Assembly: GCA_050735975.1 (NCBI GenBank) | Contig: JBOHVS010000156.1 | Location: 1-21,183 of the forward strand | Length of the DNA stretch: 21,183 nt | Direction of reading: 5' to 3' | Source: DATMBL01 sp050735975 | GTDB lineage: Bacteria; Desulfobacterota; Binatia; UBA9968 | Shown: piece after piece, positions 1 through 7,822 of the stretch | Position numbering within the stretch: position 1 is the stretch's first letter | Layout: the number at the start of each line of letters is the position of its first letter | Made by a program: the position numbers and the translations under genes | The notes under the pieces: generated by a model | Databases searched by the model: none | What the model was told of the DNA's origin: nothing | What the model saw: only the letters and a program-made list of their open reading frames with translations

Positions 1-281
1 CCGTCGCCGCGGTTAGTGACACCATGCTTTTGCCCTGATTCCGCAATGGCGATATCCCCTTCCCCGAGTTCTTTCTCTTCTTCCCCGACCTGGAATGACC
101 CTTTCCCCTTCACGACGTAATAGACCTTGTCGGACCCCTGGTGGGCATGAGGAGCTTGAACCTGGCCCGGCTCAAAGCAATACAAATCGCAAAAGAATCT
201 TTCCGTTTCAAAAATGCCGTTCTTTTTCATTTTCTCCGAGGAGAATTGCATCGCATCGGCAAGTTTCTTGAAATTCTCCAT
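1..281 (-). CDS. Cupin-domain protein (3' part cut off by window edge)
   Basis: The first 93 codons of a small cupin-fold protein are present; the rest lies outside the window. Translation starts MENFKKLADAMQFSSEKMKK. The typical cupin block follows: a Pro-His-Ala-His pair (H45, H47), the VYYVVKGKG strand-turn at 53-61, then a GEGDIAIAESGQKH segment whose H86 would be the third metal-binding histidine. Single-domain cupins of this kind bind a metal or small ligand, and no substrate can be named. The ATG is preceded by GGAG five bases upstream, which supports this start. It diverges from thiI. A possible promoter has its -35 inside the neighbouring 177-bp element and its -10 at the junction. 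Family assignment is firm; function is unknown. Confidence 0.8.
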   Translation of the reverse strand, partial: MENFKKLADAMQFSSEKMKKNGIFETERFFCDLYCFEPGQVQAPHAHQGSDKVYYVVKGKGSFQVGEEEKELGEGDIAIAESGQKHGVTNRGD

Positions 282-298
282 CTTGTCTCCTATCGTCG

Positions 299-327
299 AT
301 TTTAGGTAGTGACTCATTTACTATCAG
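299..327 (-). promoter_or_regulatory. Possible hybrid promoter for the cupin gene
   Basis: On the minus strand CTGATA (322-327) and TAAAAT (299-304) are separated by 17 bases. They match the sigma70 boxes at 4/6 and 5/6. The -35 box lies within the end of the 177-bp inverted-repeat element and the -10 box is in the flank, so insertion of the element may have created or altered this promoter. This is inference from matching alone. Confidence 0.3.
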
Positions 328-481
328 AGTCTACCGTTACATCAGGAAAGATTCCTCGCTCCCGCTCGGAATGACACCTAAAGGATTTGTCATCCCGAAT
401 CCTTCGGCTGTCACTCTAAGCGCAGCGAAGAGTCTCAGGACAAGCTCCGTGAGGGATCTTGGGCCAAATTGAACCACTACC
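305..481. repeat. 177-bp terminal-inverted-repeat element, copy A (MITE-like)
   Basis: It begins GGTAGTGACTCA and ends TTGAACCACTACC, so its ends are imperfect inverted repeats. The interior contains a second imperfect inversion (a 'CCTCGCTCCCGCTCGGAATGAC'-type arm against a 'GTCACTCTAAGCGCAGCGAAG'-type arm). A near-identical copy in opposite orientation is at 13730-13908; by eye the two differ at five bases, all near the GGTAGTG end, plus a 2-base indel. The heptamer CGATTTT flanks this copy on both sides (297-303 and 482-488), as expected of a target-site duplication. It contains no ORF worth calling, so it would be non-autonomous. It fills most of the 277-base gap between the cupin gene and thiI. 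Confidence 0.85.
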
Positions 482-558
482 CGATTTTCTAAGCTCTTCG
501 GATACTATCACAGGGTCAAATACATGCAAAAGCCGAGCGGATCTGTTAAGCATGAAAC

Positions 559-1746
559 ATGCATTCGGTATTGATCCGATATCACGAGATCGCTCTAAAG
601 AAAGGCAATCGTCCTTACTTTACCGAACTCCTCAAGAGAAATTTGTTTTCGGCCGTAAAGGATCTCGGCGTCAAAGAGATTCGCAGTTTGCCGGCGCGGC
701 TTTTGTTGACGTTTAAAGACCCTGTCGATCCTCAACGAACGATCGAGCGTATTCGGGCGGTCTTCGGTGTAGCGAATTTCTCCCTGGTCGAAAGAACCTC
801 TAAAGATATCGAAGCGCTTCGGATGGCTATTCTAGAATCACTGAACGGCGCCAAGTTTGATTCGTTCCGCATCGAGACACAACGCGGCGACAAGAGTTTT
901 CCGCTCACCTCGCCCGAAATCAACCGGCAGTTGGGAGCGGCTGTTAAAGCTAAAACCGGCGCTCGAGTAGACCTGACCAACCCTGAGTTCACCGTCACGG
1001 TCGAAATCCTTCCGAATGACGCCTTCTTTGGCGTCGGTAAGATCGCAGGCGCGGGCGGTCTTCCGGTCGGCGCGAGCGGCAGAGTAGTGGCGCTCATTTC
1101 GGGCGGTATCGACTCGCCGGTGGCCGGCTACCGCATGATGCAGCGGGGTTGCCGCTTGATCTTCGTTCACTTCCACAGCGCGCCATACCTCGACAAAACG
1201 TCGCAGGAAAAAGTCCGCCGGTTAGTCACCACTCTCACCAGGCATCAATTTAATTCAAGGCTTTATATGGTTCCATTCGGCGAAATTCAACGTCAGATCG
1301 TCGCCGGGGTGAACAGGCCGTTGCGGGTGGTTCTCTACCGCCGGATGATGCTGCGGATCGCGGGAGTCATTGCCAGACAAGAAAAAACGAAAGCGCTTGT
1401 CACGGGTGAAAGCCTTGCGCAAGTGGCGTCGCAAACTCTCGAAAATATGGCTGTCATCCAGCAGGCGACGGCGCTGCCTATTTTAAGGCCCCTCGTTGGG
1501 ATGGATAAGCAGGAGATCATCGATCAAGCGCGCCGCATCGGCACGTTCGAAATCTCGTCGATCCCGGACCAAGATTGTTGCCAGCTCTTTGTGCCGAGGC
1601 ATCCGGCGACGAAAGCAAGGCTCAGGGACGTAGAAGAAGAGGAGGCGAGACTGGAAATTGGAGCCATGACCCAGTCTGGGGTTGAACTGGCGAGCAAAGA
1701 GGAATTTAGTTTTCCGATTTCACGCCAGCCTGTGCAGGGTCCGTAG
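559..1746 (+). CDS. thiI: tRNA 4-thiouridine synthase ThiI (short form, no rhodanese domain)
   Basis: ThiI adenylates uridine-8 of tRNA and transfers sulfur to give 4-thiouridine; in some bacteria it also supplies sulfur for the thiazole of thiamine. The 395-residue protein has an N-terminal ferredoxin-like part opening VLIRYHEIALKKGNR, a THUMP domain (about 55-165), the PP-loop SGGIDSPVA at 181-189, the family block GESLAQVASQTLENM at 283-297, and the cysteine pair C340-C341 in DQDCCQLFVPRHP. It ends soon after and lacks the C-terminal rhodanese domain of the E. coli enzyme, like the roughly 400-residue Bacillus form. Sulfur must then come from a separate cysteine desulfurase. A stop codon lies two codons upstream in frame, so the ATG at 559 is the first possible start; its ribosome site is weak. 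It converges with the next gene, 26 bases away. Confidence 0.95.
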   Translation: MHSVLIRYHEIALKKGNRPYFTELLKRNLFSAVKDLGVKEIRSLPARLLLTFKDPVDPQRTIERIRAVFGVANFSLVERTSKDIEALRMAILESLNGAKFDSFRIETQRGDKSFPLTSPEINRQLGAAVKAKTGARVDLTNPEFTVTVEILPNDAFFGVGKIAGAGGLPVGASGRVVALISGGIDSPVAGYRMMQRGCRLIFVHFHSAPYLDKTSQEKVRRLVTTLTRHQFNSRLYMVPFGEIQRQIVAGVNRPLRVVLYRRMMLRIAGVIARQEKTKALVTGESLAQVASQTLENMAVIQQATALPILRPLVGMDKQEIIDQARRIGTFEISSIPDQDCCQLFVPRHPATKARLRDVEEEEARLEIGAMTQSGVELASKEEFSFPISRQPVQGP

Positions 1747-1772
1747 TCATTCCAATACTCCAGTCGTCGCAG

Positions 1773-2744
1773 CTACACGTAATGCTGAATTCTTTGCAGG
1801 CTGGGCGGAAAAAACAGCTCTTCGACCTTCGGCTTGTTCTTTATCATGCCCTGCTCGTACTCGTAGCGCACCACGGCCTCTAACGCCTTGCGGTTGTCCT
1901 CCAGATTATAGGGCCAGGGATCGGCACCGAAAATCTCCTCCTGCTCGCGCATGAGATCCTTGACCCAAACGAGTGAGATGTTCCGCGGATCGGACATTCG
2001 CCCATAGCAGATCTCCTTTGACCGCTGAAAGGCTTGAACCAGGCTGATCCCCGTCCACGGCTCGCGCTCGAGAATATGATTCTTGACGACCACGGTATGC
2101 ATGATCGGGAAAATCCCGCTTCGCTTGTAATAGTCGATCTCGGCCTGTTTGGGATTGGGAAACAACTGCGCGACTTTTGGATTTCCATTTCGAATCGATG
2201 GGAGAATCTCCGGGTACAGCGCCGCCTCGAGATCTCCGTCTAGCAGCATTTGATCCACATTTTTCCCGGCCGGCACCCTTTTCACTTTCATCCACTTGGC
2301 GGGCTCGAGCGGGAGGTCCTCTTCTTCCTGACACCACCACTCGATCGTCTTGAGATCGACGCCGTAGAAGTCCTGCAGCGCTCCGCGCATCCATAGCCCC
2401 GCTGAGTTCTGAAGCGTGTCCAGGCCCACCCGCTTGTCATTGAGATCCGCTGGTTTCTCTATACCGCAGCCGGCCCGCTTGACCATGTACAGATGGCGAA
2501 ATCTTCTGTGCGGAAAAACGGGAATCGCCGTGAACTCTTTCTTCTGCTCGCGAGCGACAAGATAGGCGATCAACGACAGTTCGCAAACGTCGAACTCTTC
2601 GTGCCGCAGCATCCTCCCGTGGCGCTCCGGAGAGGCCATCGTCAAGGGAATCAAATCGATGCCGGCCGGAGCGACCTCCCCGTCGATCAATGGCCGCAAC
2701 AGATCGTACGGGCCGCAGGCCAGGCTCAGTTTCAGTCTGGACAT
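1773..2744 (-). CDS. 4,5-dihydroxyphthalate decarboxylase-like / type 2 periplasmic-binding-fold protein
   Basis: The 323-residue protein begins LKLSLACGPYDLLRPLIDGE and continues with GIDLIPL, MLRHEEFDVCELSLIAYLVA (45-64), AIPVFPHRRFRHLYM (73-87) and PADLNDKRVGLDTLQNSAGLWMRG (98-121). This is the layout of the 4,5-dihydroxyphthalate decarboxylase (Pht5) family, which shares its fold with ABC binding proteins. There is no signal peptide, so it should be cytoplasmic, favouring an enzyme over a transport receptor. Known members decarboxylate 4,5-dihydroxyphthalate to protocatechuate; whether this one does cannot be told, since many paralogs have unknown roles. AAGGA six bases before the ATG supports the start. 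It is the last gene of the minus-strand operon, 53 bases after the mocA-like gene. Family confident, reaction not. Confidence 0.75.
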   Translation of the reverse strand: MSRLKLSLACGPYDLLRPLIDGEVAPAGIDLIPLTMASPERHGRMLRHEEFDVCELSLIAYLVAREQKKEFTAIPVFPHRRFRHLYMVKRAGCGIEKPADLNDKRVGLDTLQNSAGLWMRGALQDFYGVDLKTIEWWCQEEEDLPLEPAKWMKVKRVPAGKNVDQMLLDGDLEAALYPEILPSIRNGNPKVAQLFPNPKQAEIDYYKRSGIFPIMHTVVVKNHILEREPWTGISLVQAFQRSKEICYGRMSDPRNISLVWVKDLMREQEEIFGADPWPYNLEDNRKALEAVVRYEYEQGMIKNKPKVEELFFPPSLQRIQHYV

Positions 2745-2797
2745 TCAGGTTCCTTCCACCTTCTCGAAAGCCAGGGTTTGAACTGGTTGCGTCTTAA

Positions 2798-3397
2798 CTA
2801 CGGATTGTCCACATACTTTCTGTATTCTTCCGGCGTGTCGATGTCGACGACGACGCCTTCGTCCTCGGTATCGATTTGGAGCGTTTCTGCGCGGTACGCA
2901 CGCACCAGCGCTTTCGCGCCCTGATCCAACGGCGTTGCCGATAGCTCCGTGAAAAGGGAACGGGAAAAAATTACCGGATGCCCTCCCCGGCCCCGATATC
3001 GGGGAATGACGATCAGCTTCTTGGATTCACGGAACCGGTCGATCATCAGATCAACCAATGAAGCGCTGAGGTACGGATGGTCGACAAGATGAACCAGGAT
3101 GCCTTCGACCTCGTCCCCGGCGCCGGCCGATTCGGCATCACGGATAGCAACGAGCAACGAAGAGAGTTGGCCCTGCTTGTAGTCCTGATTGATCAAGACC
3201 GTCACCTGAAGATCGGCGATCCTCTCCCGCATCTCGCCGGCATTGTGGCCCAGCACGACGACAATTTTGCCGACTTTCGTCGCGCGGAGCGACGTTACGA
3301 TCTTTTCTATGAATCGGACCCCTTCGATGGGCAGCAATGCCTTCGGCCGCCCCATGCGACTGGATTCACCGGCGGCGAGGATAACAGCGACGATCAT
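2798..3397 (-). CDS. MocA/MobA-like nucleotidyltransferase (molybdenum cofactor cytidylyltransferase family)
   Basis: The 199-residue protein has the N-terminal NTP-transferase signature LAAGESSRMGRPKALLP (7-23), the NQDYKQGQLSS loop (70-80), a metal-binding aspartate in HLVDHPYL (103-110) and the GRGGHPVIFS segment (136-145). This is the MocA-type arrangement; MocA attaches CMP to molybdopterin-Mo to make the cytosine dinucleotide cofactor used by xanthine-oxidase-family hydroxylases. Related proteins use other nucleotides or substrates, so the exact product is uncertain. No molybdenum enzyme is present in the window. The gene lies 92 bases after the ABC ATPase stop. The ATG lacks a clear ribosome site, but MIVAVILAAG is the expected N-terminus. 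Confidence 0.8.
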   Translation of the reverse strand: MIVAVILAAGESSRMGRPKALLPIEGVRFIEKIVTSLRATKVGKIVVVLGHNAGEMRERIADLQVTVLINQDYKQGQLSSLLVAIRDAESAGAGDEVEGILVHLVDHPYLSASLVDLMIDRFRESKKLIVIPRYRGRGGHPVIFSRSLFTELSATPLDQGAKALVRAYRAETLQIDTEDEGVVVDIDTPEEYRKYVDNP

Positions 3398-3489
3398 TTC
3401 GGTAACACGAGGAGTCAGAATTCCGAGGCCGGGAGTCAGAAGGCCGAAGTGGCAGGATTAACTTCGTGTGGCAAACGGCCCGATTATCA

Positions 3490-4590
3490 TCATTCCGCGG
3501 GGAGAGCCATGCAATCCTCAGGCGGTAGCTCCACCCAAACCGGGTCACCCCTCCGCACTCGCATGGAATGACGCTGATGCGTCTGTAAAACGTTGGTGCC
3601 CATTTCGACCGTACACTCCACATACTCGCCGAGGAACATGGCCGCGCCGATTTTGCCTTCGACCACGTTGTCGTTATGCGCCGGTTTCTTCTGGTGTAGG
3701 ACCACGCTTTCAGGCCGCACAACCACGACAACACTGGCTCCGCTGCCTAAACCGCTCAGCACCCCGCATGTAAGGTCGCCCGCATCGGTTCTGACCACTC
3801 CGGTTCCATCCTCGCCGACCTTAGTCAGCGCCCCGTTCAACTGGTTGGTGGAACCGATAAAATTCGCAACGAATTTGTTCTTGGGTTGTAAATAAATATC
3901 TCTTGGCGCGCCTTGCTGGATAATCTCGCCCGAACTCATCACCGAGATCACGTTGGACATCGACAACGCTTCAATCTGATCGTGAGTGACATACAACGTC
4001 GTGATACGCAGACGCCGCTGAAGTTCGCGCAATTCAACGCGCATGCGTTCGCGGAGCTTTGCGTCGAGATTGCTGAGCGGCTCGTCCAAAAGTAACACCT
4101 TGGGTTCCCGCACAAGCGCGCGCGCCAGGGCGAGGCGCTGTTGCTGCCCGCCGGAAAGCTGGGTGGCCATTCGGTCTTCGTAGTCGCCCAACTCCACCTG
4201 TTCAAGCGCATTCCTGACTTTCTTCCGCACTTCATCCCTGCTGAGGCGCTGTTTACCCACGCGCAGAGGAAAAGCAACGTTCTCGAATACGGTAAGATGC
4301 GGCCAAATGGCGTAGCTTTGGAAAACCATTCCGATGGGCCGGCGATAAGCCTGAACAAACGTCCCGTTCGAGGCCGAATAAACCTTCTCCCCGGCGACAA
4401 TGATTTCCCCCCCGTTCGCCTTTTCCAGTCCGGCAATGCACCGCAAGGTGGTTGTCTTGCCGCAACCGGAGGGTCCCAAAAGCGTATAGAAACGCCCCTC
4501 TTCCACGGTAAAAGATATATCGTTGACCGCTTTAACGCCGGCGTTTTTGCCATCGGCGTAGATTTTTATAAGCGATTTGACCTCAATCAC
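3490..4590 (-). CDS. ABC importer ATPase, FbpC/PotA-type (ferric iron / polyamine / phosphonate class)
   Basis: This is the ATP-hydrolysing subunit of the importer encoded just upstream. The 366 residues show Walker A GPSGCGKT (39-46), Q-loop Q91, signature LSGGQQQR (145-152), Walker B VLLLDEP (165-171) and the switch histidine H203, followed by a C-terminal TOBE-type beta domain (about 280-360). Order and length match PotA/FbpC/PhnT proteins, where the TOBE domain is regulatory. The start codon is GTG, with GGAG six bases upstream. It follows the permease gene by 91 bases, a gap that holds a short tandem repeat. The ligand cannot be deduced from this subunit. Confidence 0.92.
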   Translation of the reverse strand: MIEVKSLIKIYADGKNAGVKAVNDISFTVEEGRFYTLLGPSGCGKTTTLRCIAGLEKANGGEIIVAGEKVYSASNGTFVQAYRRPIGMVFQSYAIWPHLTVFENVAFPLRVGKQRLSRDEVRKKVRNALEQVELGDYEDRMATQLSGGQQQRLALARALVREPKVLLLDEPLSNLDAKLRERMRVELRELQRRLRITTLYVTHDQIEALSMSNVISVMSSGEIIQQGAPRDIYLQPKNKFVANFIGSTNQLNGALTKVGEDGTGVVRTDAGDLTCGVLSGLGSGASVVVVVRPESVVLHQKKPAHNDNVVEGKIGAAMFLGEYVECTVEMGTNVLQTHQRHSMRVRRGDPVWVELPPEDCMALPAE

Positions 4591-4620
4591 AAACGACTCC
4601 CTGCAGATGACACTGTAGTA

Positions 4621-4662
4621 TTGGAGTGATGGAGTGATGGAGTGATGTATTTAATACTCCAA
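4621..4662. repeat. Triple GGAGTGAT tandem repeat with a short inverted partner
   Basis: GGAGTGAT occurs three times without a gap at 4623-4646. TTGGAGT (4621-4627) is complemented by ACTCCAA (4656-4662), giving a possible 7-bp stem around the array. It lies between the permease and ATPase genes. A related fragment (ATTCCAATACTCCAGT) lies downstream of thiI near 1750-1765. The role is unknown. Confidence 0.6.
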
Positions 4663-4681
4663 CATTCCAGTCCCCTACCCC

Positions 4682-6412
4682 TCACGTCTGAATACCTACC
4701 TTACCGGAAAGTTTGTAGAAAACCGCCACGATAGCCAGCAAAGTAAAAATCATCACAATTCCAATGGCCGCGACAATCGTCACCTGTCCCTGTTCGAACA
4801 TTGTAAACAGCAAGATCGACAGCACGCGGCTCTCGCCGGTTGCCAGCAACACGGAAGTCGAAAACTCGCGAAACGAAACGATGCAGATGTAAATCCAGCC
4901 TGCGGCGATTCCCGGTCTGAGGAGTGGTAAAGTCACGCGCTTGAACGTCTCCCACCACGACGCCCCGGAAGCGGAGGCCGCTTCTTCCAATTCGCTATGG
5001 ATCTGTAAAATGGATCCCGATGCCGCGCGCATGCCGTACGGGATATACCGTGTCACATACGCGATCATCAGCACCCAGATGGTGCCGTAGATCGGCAAGG
5101 GGAAAGCCACGTAAAGGAGAATAAGCGCCATTCCCAAGACGATGCCGGGAACAGTGATGGGTATAAAAGCCAAAAAATCCAGCAGCCATGATCCCGGAAG
5201 CCGGCTCCTGTAAACGATCCAGGCTATCAATGATGTCAACAGCATGGCGACCGTAGCCGTCAAGATCGCCAGAATGATGCTATTTTGCATGGCGTCCCAA
5301 AAGGGCCTAAACCCGTACAGATAGCGATAGTTATCCAGGCTCAATTTCTCCAGGGCATCCCAGCCTGGAGTCGCAAAAAACGGCAGGAACGATGCCCATA
5401 ACAAGACGAGGAACGGGAGGAGAACGACGAAAACGAAATACACCATCAGAAAGCTGAAACCCACCCACCTCCACGGGCCCAGATCGAATTGCCGTGGCCT
5501 GAAAGCTTTGCCCGTCACGGTTTGAAACTTCTTGCTCTCACGCGTCGATCTCGTGTACAGCCAAACACCGAGAGCGCTCAGTAGAAGCAACCCCACCGCA
5601 AGCGCAGCCCCGCGCCCATAGTCAGGCGGGTACTCGTTGAAAGCGAGATAAATCTCGCTGGTATAAACATAGATTCGTGACGGAATTCCGATCAGCGCCG
5701 GCGTCTCAAACGATTCCAAGGTACGGACGAATAGAATCAAAAGCACGGAAGCGGTCGTCGGCATTAACAAGCGGAACGTCACCCGGCGAAATGTCTGCCA
5801 CGTATTCGCCCCTGACATCATCGCCGACTCTTCCAACGACGGATCCATCGACTTGAAAGCCGCTACCATTATGAGAAACGCGAGCGGCACCTGGCCAACC
5901 GAGTGAACCCAGATCATCCCGGGAAGGGAAAAAACATTGAAGGGCGCCGATTCCAAGCCGAAGAGACCCTGTAACCACACGTTGAGGTAGCCGAACTTTG
6001 GACTCAAAAGAAAAATCCAGGCTATCGATTCAAGCACGCCCGGCAGAATCAGCGGAACCACCGCGATCGGCACGAAAATAACCCGCAGCGGCGTGTTCGT
6101 TCTTTCGGTCAGCCAAGCGAGAACCGTCCCCAATAAAAAACTCAACCCCGCCGATCCCGAGGCAAAGATAAGAGAATTTAGGAAAGTAGAATAGGTATAC
6201 TCGCTGGCGTAGGCGTTTTTATAATTCTGCAACGTTAAAATAAATTCCCTAGGAGCTACCTCTTTTTCGAAGCTGCCGTATACGAGCATGAAAAGGGGCA
6301 ATACCGCCAGGTAAATAAGCACTCCCGCCCCCACCACGGGAATCAGCAATGCGGGCTCGCGGAACAGTTGAAATCCGGTCCTCTCGGTTCTTGGCAAAGC
6401 GACTGTCGCCAT
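4682..6412 (-). CDS. ABC importer permease with two fused transmembrane domains (FbpB-type)
   Basis: The 576-residue membrane protein forms the channel of the importer. It contains two successive BPD_transp_1 units of about six helices each, so one polypeptide may provide both halves of the pore, as in FbpB/AfuB and some 2-aminoethylphosphonate systems. Each half has the cytoplasmic EAA loop that docks the ATPase: EESAMMSGANTWQTFRRV (194-211) and EEAASASGASWWETFKRV (476-493). The ATG has AGGCGG six bases upstream. The gene follows the first-listed binding-protein gene, with a 138-bp palindromic element in the gap. Class assignment is strong; ligand is unknown. Confidence 0.92.
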   Translation of the reverse strand: MATVALPRTERTGFQLFREPALLIPVVGAGVLIYLAVLPLFMLVYGSFEKEVAPREFILTLQNYKNAYASEYTYSTFLNSLIFASGSAGLSFLLGTVLAWLTERTNTPLRVIFVPIAVVPLILPGVLESIAWIFLLSPKFGYLNVWLQGLFGLESAPFNVFSLPGMIWVHSVGQVPLAFLIMVAAFKSMDPSLEESAMMSGANTWQTFRRVTFRLLMPTTASVLLILFVRTLESFETPALIGIPSRIYVYTSEIYLAFNEYPPDYGRGAALAVGLLLLSALGVWLYTRSTRESKKFQTVTGKAFRPRQFDLGPWRWVGFSFLMVYFVFVVLLPFLVLLWASFLPFFATPGWDALEKLSLDNYRYLYGFRPFWDAMQNSIILAILTATVAMLLTSLIAWIVYRSRLPGSWLLDFLAFIPITVPGIVLGMALILLYVAFPLPIYGTIWVLMIAYVTRYIPYGMRAASGSILQIHSELEEAASASGASWWETFKRVTLPLLRPGIAAGWIYICIVSFREFSTSVLLATGESRVLSILLFTMFEQGQVTIVAAIGIVMIFTLLAIVAVFYKLSGKVGIQT

Positions 6413-6424
6413 ACATCACCGCCT

Positions 6425-6440
6425 GTTTTTGGATTGCCCC
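6425..6440 (-). promoter_or_regulatory. 16-bp motif GGGGCAATCCAAAAAC, first copy
   Basis: The minus-strand motif lies 12 bases upstream of the permease start codon. An exact copy is at 20387-20402, 24 bases upstream of the 3-hydroxyanthranilate dioxygenase start. A shared leader position in two genes is suggestive, but a 16-mer could recur by chance or by descent from a common repeat. Confidence 0.25.
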
Positions 6441-6446
6441 CCTAGA

Positions 6447-6584
6447 CTAGCAGGTTGCTGAAAAACCCTCTCGGAGTCCTTCGGCTGGGCTCAGGACGAA
6501 CGGACGGATTTTGATATCATTAATGAATTCCGTTCATGCTGAGACTCTCGAAGCATTCCTAACCTTTTTTCAACAACCCCCTAG
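6447..6584. repeat. 138-bp palindromic element, copy 1 (MITE-like, CTAG ends)
   Basis: It starts CTAGCAGGTTGCTGAAAAA and ends TTTTTTCAACAACCCCCTAG, an inverted terminal repeat. Inner arms (CTTCGGCTGGGCTCAGGACG against its partner CATGCTGAGACTCTCGAAG) let nearly the whole element fold back. Copy 2 at 9051-9188 has the same length and orientation and differs at about ten bases by eye. Direct CTAGA pentamers lie at 6442-6446 and 6581-6585. The element begins ten bases past the stop of the binding-protein gene and lies before the permease gene, where an mRNA hairpin could protect or separate the upstream message. Confidence 0.85.
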
Positions 6585-6593
6585 ATCTCGAAG

Positions 6594-7595
6594 TTAGCGG
6601 AGCTTAAAGATCTCCTTCCAGATCTTCTCGTATTTGGAAAACTGTTTGATGTCATCCGCGCCGATCGCGTAGATTTTCCGGGGCCGGATTTTCTCAACCG
6701 GCTCGACCTTCGGATGGGCGGGTGTGCGCCCCCCTATAGCATACGCCTTCTGGCCCTCCTCGCTGGCGGCCCAGCGCGCGAACAGCCAGGCGGTGTTAGG
6801 ATGGGGCGCATCCTTAAATACACCGGTCGGGCTCACCTGGGCGATGCCTTCCGAAAGAAAGTAGCCCAGTGGCGCCCCCTTCTTGATTCGCCTCGGATAA
6901 TGGTGAGAATAGCAGGTAAAACAAGCCGCCGCCTGTCCGGCCAATAGCAGCTCCGCAAGCTGCGAGTGCCCCTTGTGGAACTCTACATTATTGGCTGCAA
7001 TCTTGGCCAGGATAGCGCGGGCCTTTTCCAGGCTGTTGTGCTTGTGCATCAGCCCTATGACCAACTCTGCATCCCTCGGTTCGCCAATCAACCGGCCTTT
7101 CCACTTGGGATCCGCAAAATCATCGAAAGATTTAGGCTCTTCGCTCTTCTTCACCTTATCGGTATTCCAGGCTCCGATGAAAAAGATAAGATTGTTCCCT
7201 ACCCAATACGAGCCTTTGAGGTTGGACGGGTAGTCCGCGGCCTCCGGAGGAAGCTTTTCCAGGAGAAGTCCCTGCTCATAAACCTGCACTAAATTTTCAA
7301 TAGATCCTTGAAAAACATCCCCAAAGGTTTTCCCACCCCGTGCCTCCGCGATGGCTCGAGCCGCGAGCTTATCGGCGGTCGCGTCAACATGGTTGACCTT
7401 TATCCCGGGAAAGCGTTTCTCAAAGACGGGAAGAATCTTGGCCGCGTTGATCTGCGCCAGCGTGCCGTAAAAATTAAGAGTTCCACCCTCCTTGAGGGCT
7501 TTTTTGTGGACGTCGTCGATCGTCTCACTATGAGCGACCGAGCCGATCGTAAAAGGAAGGCATAAAGCAAGAAAGCTTCGTAAGAGCCATTGCAT
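6594..7595 (-). CDS. Periplasmic binding protein of the ABC importer, paralog 1
   Basis: Ligand-capturing subunit of an FbpA/PotD-like importer, 333 residues. The N-terminus MQWLLRSFLALCLPFTIGSV ending near AHS is a Sec signal peptide without a lipobox cysteine. The first mature domain opens KEGGTLNFYGTLAQINA. The conserved hinge/ligand block ACFTCYSHHYPRRIKKGAP (from about 224) is shared with all three neighbouring paralogs, and the C-terminus is KYEKIWKEIFKLR. I start at 7595, not at an ATG 27 bases earlier, because GGAGG (7601-7605) lies at proper spacing before 7595 and would be inside the longer reading. It is closest to paralog 4: both have DAELVIGLMHKH followed by SLEKA without the extra residue of paralogs 2 and 3. 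Ligand unknown. Confidence 0.9.
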   Translation of the reverse strand: MQWLLRSFLALCLPFTIGSVAHSETIDDVHKKALKEGGTLNFYGTLAQINAAKILPVFEKRFPGIKVNHVDATADKLAARAIAEARGGKTFGDVFQGSIENLVQVYEQGLLLEKLPPEAADYPSNLKGSYWVGNNLIFFIGAWNTDKVKKSEEPKSFDDFADPKWKGRLIGEPRDAELVIGLMHKHNSLEKARAILAKIAANNVEFHKGHSQLAELLLAGQAAACFTCYSHHYPRRIKKGAPLGYFLSEGIAQVSPTGVFKDAPHPNTAWLFARWAASEEGQKAYAIGGRTPAHPKVEPVEKIRPRKIYAIGADDIKQFSKYEKIWKEIFKLR

Positions 7596-7653
7596 AAAAA
7601 CCTCCTTCACCTGCAACGTCAATGAGAATTCCTCTCCCTCAGTCGCCGCCCCG

Positions 7654-7682
7654 ACCTAAGCATTCTCCAGCGGCAGTGTCAA
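7654..7682 (-). promoter_or_regulatory. Possible internal promoter before binding-protein gene 1
   Basis: Minus-strand TTGACA (7677-7682) is a perfect -35 box, and 17 bases later comes TTAGGT (7654-7659), a poor -10. If used, transcription would start about 50 bases before the ATG at 7595 and could boost paralog 1 and the permease/ATPase genes separately from the upstream paralogs. Weak support. Confidence 0.25.
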
Positions 7683-7822
7683 CACGGGCCGCCGCAATCT
7701 GCCAGCATTATTTCATACTGTTTCCTCTGAGGGAACCATACGTTTCAGTGCACCGGCTTTCATATCCTCCCGGCTTTTCTCGGCCGAGGGGGCCAGATTG
7801 GACCGGGAATAGCTTTAGGTTC

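Noticed and set aside
559..1746. ThiI as a truncated gene because the rhodanese domain is absent
   Set aside because: Short ThiI proteins of this length are normal in many bacteria, and all THUMP and PP-loop motifs are intact.
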